Both the position numbers and the translations under genes were made by a program. Positions 4,274 to 10,376 of a DNA stretch of 10,376 nt are shown piece after piece; within the stretch, counting starts at the first letter, position 1; each line of letters opens with the position of its first letter. Below the pieces are notes generated by a model, which saw only the letters and a program-made list of their open reading frames with translations, had not been told where the DNA came from and did not search any database. Source of the DNA: Candidatus Peribacterales bacterium (GTDB lineage Bacteria > Patescibacteriota > Gracilibacteria > Peribacterales > Peribacteraceae); assembly GCA_020059985.1 (NCBI GenBank), contig JAGVCI010000019.1, positions 1-10,376 of the forward strand, in the 5' to 3' direction.

Positions 4274-6220
4274 CTAGGAGGACGGAGCGTTCAAATCGAT
4301 CGAGTACACCCGTTTCTCGTCTAGAACGTAGAGATTGTGCTGATCGGGATCGACGTAGAGGTCCTTCAGTTCCCCGATCTGCTCTCCTTCGAAGACATAC
4401 TGACGCAGGTACGAAGACTCTCCTGTTGCTCCACCATCTGTCACCACAATCACGCGCGCGTCGACTGGGTCCAAGATGTAGAGATTACCATCAAGAATCT
4501 TGAAGATCTTCGTCGCGTTTGCCATCGCATTCTCCGGCAGGTGCCGCACCACGAAAGGCCGCACCTCTCCCCGGAAGAGTTTCACGAGTTCGCCACCCTC
4601 TTTGAGGACGTAGACGTTCCCATCGATCGCCATGTCGAGTGCACCGGTAAGTTCGCCGTTTACGTTATATTCCGTCGGCGCACCGTAGCGGTTACTGAGG
4701 CGCTCATAGCGGTAGATTTGGTTGTTTTGAGGCGAAAGAATATAGAGGAAGCGGAGGTACGTCTTGATATCGCTTCCCGCTATCCATCCTGCAGGATCGT
4801 CTGTCTTCATAGAGGTCGGCTGACCGCCAATAATTTCCATGACGCTGTTGTCCATCAGTTGGAAGAGAAGCGTCTGCATGCGCTCGAAGTACGTCCCATC
4901 CATGATCAACTCCTCTTCGGAGAGTCGATCTGGTTCATCAATGGTATTGAGAACGACGCGGTACAGATCCTGGCGGTCGTACGCGACGAACTCTCCGTCG
5001 ACGACACCGACGAGTCCCTGCGCCTCCACATCCGGACTCTTGCTCGCAAGGTTCACAACCACACGCGGAGAGAGACGAACGATGTTGTTAATTTCTTCGC
5101 GCTTAGAACGGATACGATCGAGAAGATCGAGAGCTTCAATGCGGAAGAGCCCGCTGTCATGGTCCATGACTTGCTTTGCATGATCTTCTGCTCGAAGGAG
5201 CACAGCATTTGCTGAGTCGATGTCGCCCGTGAGGAAACGATTCTCGGCAGTGCGGATCTCTTCGTTAATCTGCTCCACAAGCGTCTGAAGCTCTGCCCTA
5301 GACTGCGTCCGTTGGCTAAACGACGTGAGATTTACGAATGCCCAGATGACGAGAAAAATCGCAACGGCGCCAGCGAGGAGGAGGAGATGCGCACGTTTGC
5401 GACGCTTTGGATTTTTGAGGTCACTCAAGAGTGATCCTGGCAGCACGCGAAGTGTGCCCATCCATTTCGAACCTCCAAATCCTTTGCCAGCGGTCTTTAG
5501 TCCGCCAGTCACTACAGAGAACATCGAAAGAAGATCGACAGAGGGAAGCGCGCGCCTCTTTTTTCCGCGACCTCCACGGGAGGGGAGAGCGAGAGTCGGT
5601 TTAGCGGACGACCCACCAACACGGATGGACCCCAGTGCGGCGTGTTCACGTTCCGAGTCGAGAGAGGCTGCGACTTCGTCGAGTAGTTGATCCCCATGGG
5701 AGACGAGCTGCGCGAGTTGAGCGGGCGTGAGGGCGCGGAGAAGACGCTGCGTGCCAAACACCACCGCATCGCGCGGTTCCAGTGTTCCGCTGGCAATGTG
5801 CACAAAGGCCGGCGTGGGCTTTCCTCTGGTGTATTCGGTGATTTGGCTGGCAGCACCTCCACGAACGATGTATCCCTCGGCGCGCCCCGCATGGGACACA
5901 TGCAGTGTTCCATCACTCGAGACGATGGCGAGGATTGCGTGCACATCATCAATCGACTTAGAGAGAAGAAGACCTTTCAGAAGGCCGTTAAGTTCTTTGA
6001 GCGTGCCGTCGAGCCGAGTGCTCGGGTCGCCCTCCGTTTCAAGTAATGCATGTTGAATCACGTTCAAGTACTCCTTCTCTAAACGCTTTGCTTCTGCGGT
6101 CTCCGCCTCCACCTGCAAAAGAACCATCACTTTCTCTTTCTGGTTCGTAACCAGTTCGTGGGAGGTGAGATACAAGCCGCTGGCCGACTTTGTCGAGCCT
6201 GTTTGGACGGATATGTCCAT
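4274..6220 (-). CDS. Membrane protein with degenerate PPM (PP2C)-like N-domain and C-terminal beta-propeller-like domain
   Basis: A 648-residue protein counted from ATG 6220; the frame stays open to GTG 6283, 21 residues earlier, with a low-conservation-looking extension, so the start is uncertain. Residues 1-190 resemble the core of PPM/PP2C phosphatases (DDVHAILAIVSSDGTLHVSHAGRAEGYIVRGG echoes the GDSRAYLYR region; DAVVFGTQRLLRALT echoes the D-G-L region). The metal-binding DGMGGH and GDSR aspartates are absent, so catalysis is doubtful. A basic linker (about 200-275) precedes one TM helix (about 278-298). A charged, probably coiled-coil segment follows (305-380), then repeated blades such as LYILSPQNNQIYRYE, NVYVLKEGGELVKLF, NLYILDPVDARVIVV and NLYVLDEKRVYSIDL (about 490-645), typical of a propeller. 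The N-domain would be cytosolic and the propeller outside, suggesting a sensor or scaffold. The promoter near 6315-6343 drives it, and the nucleotidyltransferase gene follows. Confidence 0.85.
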   Translation of the reverse strand: MDISVQTGSTKSASGLYLTSHELVTNQKEKVMVLLQVEAETAEAKRLEKEYLNVIQHALLETEGDPSTRLDGTLKELNGLLKGLLLSKSIDDVHAILAIVSSDGTLHVSHAGRAEGYIVRGGAASQITEYTRGKPTPAFVHIASGTLEPRDAVVFGTQRLLRALTPAQLAQLVSHGDQLLDEVAASLDSEREHAALGSIRVGGSSAKPTLALPSRGGRGKKRRALPSVDLLSMFSVVTGGLKTAGKGFGGSKWMGTLRVLPGSLLSDLKNPKRRKRAHLLLLAGAVAIFLVIWAFVNLTSFSQRTQSRAELQTLVEQINEEIRTAENRFLTGDIDSANAVLLRAEDHAKQVMDHDSGLFRIEALDLLDRIRSKREEINNIVRLSPRVVVNLASKSPDVEAQGLVGVVDGEFVAYDRQDLYRVVLNTIDEPDRLSEEELIMDGTYFERMQTLLFQLMDNSVMEIIGGQPTSMKTDDPAGWIAGSDIKTYLRFLYILSPQNNQIYRYERLSNRYGAPTEYNVNGELTGALDMAIDGNVYVLKEGGELVKLFRGEVRPFVVRHLPENAMANATKIFKILDGNLYILDPVDARVIVVTDGGATGESSYLRQYVFEGEQIGELKDLYVDPDQHNLYVLDEKRVYSIDLNAPSS

Positions 6221-6314
6221 ACAGGGGGTAAGGCTACCGTTCCTATGCCCAAAGGAGCAAGCGAACTTTTTCCGTGAAACCACTCATAGGATCCACACAA
6301 TTTTGCAAAAAAGT

Positions 6315-6343
6315 CATATATAAATTTGTTTATTTTAAGCCAA
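6315..6343 (-). promoter_or_regulatory. Promoter for the PPM/propeller gene in the divergent intergenic region
   Basis: On the minus strand TTGGCT (6343-6338) and TATATG (6320-6315) are separated by 17 bp, a fair sigma70 match, with a predicted start near 6308. The surrounding AT-rich block also holds plus-strand candidates for rnj (TATAAA at 6319-6324, TATAGG at 6353-6358) but without convincing -35 boxes, so the rnj promoter is not assigned. Confidence 0.45.
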
Positions 6344-6426
6344 AAAAACGTGTATAGGACAAATACTCATTGTGTTTTTCCCTTGGAAGAGTACACTGAC
6401 GGTGAACCTATTCTTACCCAACATAC

Positions 6427-8262
6427 ATGAAGAACGTTCGAGATTGGCTGCAGAAGAATGCAGCAAACCCAGGAGGGTCTTCCCCGGTACCTCCGCAAAA
6501 AAACAATAATCCGAGGCAACCGACGGAGAGGCACTCTGGTCCGCGACCTGCGCAAAATAACAGGCCGAACAATAATCGCCCTCCGGAGCGACGTGGATTC
6601 CCACTCCGCATGTACCCCCTTGGTGGCTTCGAGCAAGTGGGGCGCAACTGTTTCGTCCTCGAAGTCGATCAGGATATTTTTATCATCGATATCGGTCTGC
6701 AGTTTCCGGACGAGGACATGCTCGGAATCGATTACCTCATCCCCGATGTCTCGTATCTGAAAGGGAAAGAGAATCGCATCAAAGCGATCCTCTTCACTCA
6801 CGGACACTTGGACCACATCGGTGCGGTGCAACATCTTCTGCCGAAACTGCATTTTCCTCCCTGTTACGGAACCAAGCTCACCATGGCCATGGTGCGCAAA
6901 CGTCTCGATGAGGAAAAGCTGACGTCTAAGGCACGCTTACACAATGTTCCGTACGGAGAAAAAATCCGCTTCGGAAAGGTGGAAGTGGAGTTCTTGAAAG
7001 TGACGCACTCCATCCCCGACTCTGCCGCCATCGCCATACGTACGCCGTATGGAACGATCGTGCACACAGGCGACTTCAAGTTCGACCTGACACCGACCAA
7101 CGAAGGACCGGCAGACTTCCAGCGCCTCGCAGAGCTGGGGAAAGAGGGAGTGCTTGCGATCATCGCTGACTCCACCAATGCGACGAAGCCAGGACACAGT
7201 AAGAGTGAATCCGAAATTTCGGCGACACTCCGCGATCTCATTCGCGAAGCAAAGGGCCGCGTGATCATTTCCACGTTCAGCTCTCTCCTCAATCGTGTGC
7301 AACAGGCACTCGATCATGCGAAGGAGTTCAATCGCAAAGTGTTTATCTCCGGACGCAGCATGGAGAACAACATCGAGATCGCGCAGAACCTCGGCTATAT
7401 CAAGGCTCCTCGCGGAATGATCCGCAAAGTGGGCCCGGGTATGGAAAAGATTCCTGATCGCGAAGTCATGATCCTCACCACTGGTAGTCAGGGTGAGGAA
7501 AATGCAGGACTCGCGAGAATTGGTCTCGGGACACACCGCCACATCACGGTGAAAGAGGGTGACACCATCATCCTCAGTTCGAACCCAATCATTGGCAACG
7601 AACGCTCAGTCGCAAAGGTGATTAATAACCTGCACCTGAAAGGTGCAACGGTAAAAACCAATGCGGAGCTGGCGCTCCACGTCACTGGTCACGGTCACCA
7701 AAACGACCTCCTTCTGATGCATCGTCTCGTGCAAGCGAAGCACCTCATCCCCGAACACGGCGAACCGCACATGCGCGCTGCGCATGCGGACCTCGGCCGC
7801 AAAATCGGGTACGAGGACAATCGTCTTCACCTTCTGGAGAATGGTGAAATCCTAGAATTTGATTCCAATGGAAATGCGCGAACAAGCAAACAGAAGATCA
7901 CGGTCCAAGATGTCATCATCGATGGACTCGGAAGTGCTGGCGAGGGGCAACGCGTGCTCAACGATCGCAAGATCATGAGTAGTGGTGGTGCCATCGTCGT
8001 TATCTTTCGTGTGTATCAGAAGAGTCGACGCTTAGTCGGCGATCCTGATGTCATCTCTCGTGGACTGATCTACGGATCTGAGCAGACCGATATCACCCGC
8101 GAGGTGATCCAAACTGCGAAGAAGGCTTACGAGGAAACTGTCGGTCGTGGCGAGCAGGAACGAAAAGAATGGAAGCGTGCCGTTCGCGGTGCGCTCTACC
8201 GTTACTTCGACCGCAAGCTCAACCGCGAACCAATGGTCGTCCCGGTCTTCATCGAGGTCTAG
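6427..8262 (+). CDS. rnj: Ribonuclease J
   Basis: RNase J is a metallo-beta-lactamase/beta-CASP nuclease with 5'-to-3' exo- and endonuclease activity in mRNA decay and rRNA maturation. The catalytic core starts near residue 61 (RMYPLGGFEQVGRNCFVLE). Zinc motifs are HGHLDH (125-130), the His in VTHSIPDS (194) and TGDFKFD (Asp216). The beta-CASP part follows (STFSSLLNRVQQ, SGRSMENNIEIA, TTGSQGE, SSNPIIGNE). HVTGHGHQNDL and LIPEHGEPHMRAAH are the C-terminal metal/phosphate motifs, and the last 120 residues form the usual C-terminal domain. Before the core lie 60 residues rich in Asn, Pro, Arg and Gln, predicted disordered, making the protein 611 rather than about 555 residues. ATG 6427 has no Shine-Dalgarno. 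It diverges from the PPM/propeller gene, and its stop overlaps the pyrC stop by 4 nt. Confidence 0.97.
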   Translation: MKNVRDWLQKNAANPGGSSPVPPQKNNNPRQPTERHSGPRPAQNNRPNNNRPPERRGFPLRMYPLGGFEQVGRNCFVLEVDQDIFIIDIGLQFPDEDMLGIDYLIPDVSYLKGKENRIKAILFTHGHLDHIGAVQHLLPKLHFPPCYGTKLTMAMVRKRLDEEKLTSKARLHNVPYGEKIRFGKVEVEFLKVTHSIPDSAAIAIRTPYGTIVHTGDFKFDLTPTNEGPADFQRLAELGKEGVLAIIADSTNATKPGHSKSESEISATLRDLIREAKGRVIISTFSSLLNRVQQALDHAKEFNRKVFISGRSMENNIEIAQNLGYIKAPRGMIRKVGPGMEKIPDREVMILTTGSQGEENAGLARIGLGTHRHITVKEGDTIILSSNPIIGNERSVAKVINNLHLKGATVKTNAELALHVTGHGHQNDLLLMHRLVQAKHLIPEHGEPHMRAAHADLGRKIGYEDNRLHLLENGEILEFDSNGNARTSKQKITVQDVIIDGLGSAGEGQRVLNDRKIMSSGGAIVVIFRVYQKSRRLVGDPDVISRGLIYGSEQTDITREVIQTAKKAYEETVGRGEQERKEWKRAVRGALYRYFDRKLNREPMVVPVFIEV

Positions 8263-9407
8263 GAGATTACTTTCGTCATTTTCCCCTTCACTCTCCATCC
8301 CTCATACGGCGTCCAGCCGCAGTGAGCATGGAGAGTTTTTGCGTGGAGATTCCACTCCGCATCGGGATCGATTTCGATCGTGCCTGAATTCTTCTTTGTC
8401 TTTCCTAAATTGAAGATGGAGTTGGGATTTTCGAAGCACAGACGCTCGATGTCTTTGTAGGTGAACTTCTTCGGAATCCTTTTCGATGTCGGATGTGGCC
8501 ATCCGCCCGCCGCAACGGTGAGGAGAAGCGGAAGCATAGTCTCGACGCCAGGCACGCCACTCGGAGCGGTCTCCGATTTTTTTTCTTCGATGGTATGTGG
8601 AGCATGATCAGTCGAAATACAGTCGACCGTGCCATCGGCGATGCCTTCCCAAAGTGCTTCACAGTGTTCGAGAGAGCGCAGAGGAGGATTCATCTTTCCG
8701 AACGTTCCGAGCGCACCGTAGTCATTCGTGCTTAAGAACAGGTGATGTGGTGCGACTTCGCAGGTGATCTTGATTCCGTCTTTCTTTGCCTTTCGCACGA
8801 GAGCGATTCCTTTTTTGGTGGAGAGATGAGCAACGTGAAACGCTGTCCCATATTTTTTGGCGAGCGAAATTGCATGCGCGATGGCTTTCTCTTCAGACTC
8901 GGGTGGGCGACAGAGAGAATGCGCCGTGATGTCTGTCGGATGCGCATGCTTCTTCGTCGCCTCAGTATTGAGCTCCGCATCTTCGCAATGTCCGACGAGA
9001 GGGATAGAAAGCTCTGCGGAGAGCTCAAAAGCTTTTTCGATCACATCTTCTTCTGCTTTCTGATGTCCTGTGGAGTGATCAAAGTAGAGCTTCAACCCTG
9101 CACAGCGTGATCGAAGAGTTTTATCGGACCAAAGTATCCGAAATTCATCGAGATGAGCTTGTTCCGTCGCACCGAAGAAGAAGTGAATGTCGCAATCGGT
9201 AATTTCTTCTGCGCGCTTCACTTTATCTTTGAATGCTTCAACTGACGTTGTCGGCGGATCGGTATTCGGCATTTCACACACCGTCGTCACTCCGCCTGCG
9301 CGTGCAGACGCGGACTCGGATTGCATCGTGCCCTTGTCAGGAAACCCTGGCTCACGGAAGTGCACGTGGCAGTCGATGAGACCCGGCAGTGTGAGAGTTT
9401 TAGACAT
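8259..9407 (-). CDS. pyrC: Dihydroorotase (class I, CAD-like)
   Basis: Dihydroorotase cyclises carbamoyl-aspartate to dihydroorotate, the third step of pyrimidine synthesis, in the cytosol. This 382-residue amidohydrolase has the Zn-binding DCHVHFREPG (His14, His16), GLKLYF (Lys106, the position carboxylated in the CAD enzyme), VGHCED (His140), HVAHLS (His194) and STDHAPH (Asp267). MPNTDPPT and APSGVPGVETMLPLLL are family hallmarks. The metal motif begins only 12 residues from the start, so the usual N-terminal beta-sandwich strands of bacterial class I enzymes are missing, as in the DHO domain of animal CAD. All ligands are present, so activity is expected. Its ATG overlaps the stop of the upstream permease by 1 nt (ATGA), pointing to translational coupling. 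It is the last gene of the pyrB-permease-pyrC unit here; its stop overlaps rnj's stop. Confidence 0.96.
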   Translation of the reverse strand: MSKTLTLPGLIDCHVHFREPGFPDKGTMQSESASARAGGVTTVCEMPNTDPPTTSVEAFKDKVKRAEEITDCDIHFFFGATEQAHLDEFRILWSDKTLRSRCAGLKLYFDHSTGHQKAEEDVIEKAFELSAELSIPLVGHCEDAELNTEATKKHAHPTDITAHSLCRPPESEEKAIAHAISLAKKYGTAFHVAHLSTKKGIALVRKAKKDGIKITCEVAPHHLFLSTNDYGALGTFGKMNPPLRSLEHCEALWEGIADGTVDCISTDHAPHTIEEKKSETAPSGVPGVETMLPLLLTVAAGGWPHPTSKRIPKKFTYKDIERLCFENPNSIFNLGKTKKNSGTIEIDPDAEWNLHAKTLHAHCGWTPYEGWRVKGKMTKVIS

Positions 9408-10129
9408 CAGAGGAAGAGGAGACGAAGCGCACCGATTGTGATGATGACGAGGAGAAGTTTCTCGAAGAGCTCTTCACTAACATACCTGAGAAGTCTCTTT
9501 CCAATCGAGACACTCACGAGAAGGACAGGAACAGAGAGAACAAGGACGAGGAATGCATCGTTAGTCCATTCTGTATTAGGAACATAAGCAGACACTTTCC
9601 CGATATTCATAAGAAATGCGGTTGCTGCAGATGTTCCGACAAAGACTTCTTTACGTAATCCCAAAGAGAGAAGAGCTGGGTTTCGAACGAGAGCTGCGTT
9701 ACCGATAAGGCCGCCAATGAATCCGTTCACAAATCCACTAACAAGAAGATTACGCCGTGTACCTTCCATATGTGGCGTGATCTTGAATCCTTTCATAATC
9801 ACGAATCCCAAACATGCGAGTCCAATACAAATCTCTGGGAGACGTTCCGGAACAAGGAAGAGCAGTAATCCACCAACAAAGCTCATCGGCACCCCGGTCG
9901 CGACGTACCACCCCACTGTTTTCCACTGAATGTAAGAATGAAAGTGATAAATTTTTGCGAGTTGTGTGGTGATTGTAAAAAGAGATGCAAAGGCAATGTT
10001 TGTTCGAATGTCATCAAGGAAGAAGCTGTTGAACACTACGATAATAATTCCAAGTCCTCCTCCTGAGATTGTAGAAAATATCCCCCCGACGAAGAGGAGG
10101 GGCAGAAGGAGAAAAATTTGTGGGTTCAT
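9407..10129 (-). CDS. TauE/SafE-family membrane permease within the pyr operon
   Basis: A 240-residue polytopic protein with about eight hydrophobic segments and the internal two-fold repeat of the TauE/SafE (DUF81) family. The first half has GGIFSTISGGGLGIIIVV followed by RTNIAFASLFTI. The second half has SGFVNGFIGGLIGNAALVRNPALLSLG then FVGTSAATAFLMNIGKV. Known members export or import small organic or sulfur anions (sulfite, sulfoacetate and others), so the substrate here cannot be read from the sequence. Its ATG overlaps the pyrB stop by 1 nt (TAATG) and its stop overlaps the pyrC start by 1 nt. It is thus wedged between two consecutive pyrimidine-pathway enzymes with translational coupling on both sides, suggesting a substrate linked to that pathway such as orotate, dihydroorotate, carbamoyl-aspartate or another carboxylate. 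That link is inference only. Confidence 0.88.
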   Translation of the reverse strand: MNPQIFLLLPLLFVGGIFSTISGGGLGIIIVVFNSFFLDDIRTNIAFASLFTITTQLAKIYHFHSYIQWKTVGWYVATGVPMSFVGGLLLFLVPERLPEICIGLACLGFVIMKGFKITPHMEGTRRNLLVSGFVNGFIGGLIGNAALVRNPALLSLGLRKEVFVGTSAATAFLMNIGKVSAYVPNTEWTNDAFLVLVLSVPVLLVSVSIGKRLLRYVSEELFEKLLLVIITIGALRLLFL

Positions 10130-10376
10130 TATGCTTTCTTCAGAAGCATGGAGAGCAGTGCCATGCGCACGTAGACGCCATTTTGTGCTTGTCTAAAGTA
10201 GGCAGCATTCGGCAAATCGTCGACATCTGTCGCGATCTCTCCGACGCGCGGAAGTGGGTGCATCACGGTGATTTTTTTGCCTTTCACCATTTTCCCTGTG
10301 AGGACATATTTGAGCTTCAGTCGCTCGTAATCATCCGCATTTTCGAAGCGCTCCTTCTGCACACGCGTCATGTAGA
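10129..10376 (-). CDS. pyrB: Aspartate carbamoyltransferase catalytic chain, C-terminal fragment
   Basis: This is the 3' end of pyrB, cut by the right edge; the frame continues beyond Met at 10371 with a Tyr before it (YMTRVQKERF), so that Met is internal. PyrB condenses carbamoyl phosphate with aspartate, the committed step of pyrimidine synthesis. Landmarks in the last 81 residues are TRVQKERF, MHPLPRVGEIATDVDDLPNAAYFRQAQNGVYVRMALLSMLL. HPLPR is the conserved carbamoyl-phosphate/aspartate-site loop, and the Arg of TRVQKERF belongs to the aspartate-binding loop. The end matches the family, with a few Lys/Ala residues after VRMALL. Its UAA overlaps the permease ATG by 1 nt. The operon promoter and any regulatory leader lie outside the window. 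Confidence 0.96.
   Translation of the reverse strand, partial: YMTRVQKERFENADDYERLKLKYVLTGKMVKGKKITVMHPLPRVGEIATDVDDLPNAAYFRQAQNGVYVRMALLSMLLKKA

Noticed and set aside
4337..5215. 292-residue plus-strand ORF opposite the PPM/propeller gene
   Set aside because: It is a long antisense shadow with no recognisable domain, while the minus frame encodes a coherent domain order with TM and propeller blades.
1..10376. CRISPR array, insertion sequence, prophage or defence system
   Set aside because: No regularly spaced repeats, transposase, integrase or defence-type domains were seen; nearly all genes are housekeeping or envelope functions.
1..10376. tRNA or rRNA genes
   Set aside because: No cloverleaf with GGTTCRANYCC-type T-arm or conserved rRNA segment was found on either strand.

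Overview
The window looks like a chromosomal segment from a Candidate Phyla Radiation (Patescibacteria) bacterium. I lean towards the Peregrinibacteria/Peribacteria side, but only as an inference. Reasons: small single-copy housekeeping genes are tightly packed; base composition is balanced (about 50% G+C by eye); RNase J carries a long disordered N-terminus; there is a membrane-anchored PPM-like/beta-propeller protein of a type I associate with CPR genomes; and almost every start codon lacks a recognisable Shine-Dalgarno sequence. Purine (purH) and pyrimidine (pyrB, pyrC) biosynthesis genes are present, which is more than the most reduced CPR lineages keep. UGA is used as a true stop (PurH and SmpB end at UGA where their families end), so this is not a code-25 Gracilibacteria/Absconditabacteria genome.

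Layout. 1-627 (+) is the 3' two thirds or less of purH, cut by the left edge. 666-998 (+) is an unrecognised 110-residue ORF that overlaps the 3' end of recR. recR (972-1568 or -1604) and smpB (1635-2075) lie on the minus strand, probably co-transcribed. A gene-free stretch from 2076 to 2446 holds what looks like a complete standalone small RNA on the plus strand, with a TTGACA/TAATAT promoter, several hairpins and a strong intrinsic terminator. It is followed by a 20-bp perfect palindrome and a second inverted repeat. Next on the minus strand come a prepilin peptidase (2447-3193), a two-TM acidic surface-type protein with an LPxTG-like C-terminus (3215-3796, own promoter), a small HxGH nucleotidyltransferase similar to archaeal-type FAD synthetase (3853-4236) and a large membrane protein with a degenerate PPM domain and a C-terminal propeller (4274-6220). 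A divergent AT-rich promoter region (6284-6426) leads rightward into RNase J (6427-8262). The right end is a minus-strand operon pyrB (partial) - TauE/SafE-type permease - pyrC, with 1-nt stop/start overlaps at both junctions. pyrC meets rnj tail to tail over a 4-nt CTAG.

How the parts fit. The right-hand operon couples the first two pyrimidine steps after carbamoyl phosphate (aspartate transcarbamylase, dihydroorotase) to a membrane permease of unknown substrate. SmpB (ribosome rescue), RNase J (RNA decay) and RecR (recombination repair) are core maintenance functions. The prepilin peptidase and its 193-residue upstream neighbour form a probable surface/pilus two-gene unit. The points most worth a second look are the orphan ncRNA at 2192-2319, the permease embedded in the pyr operon and the PPM-like membrane protein lacking the catalytic metal-binding motifs.
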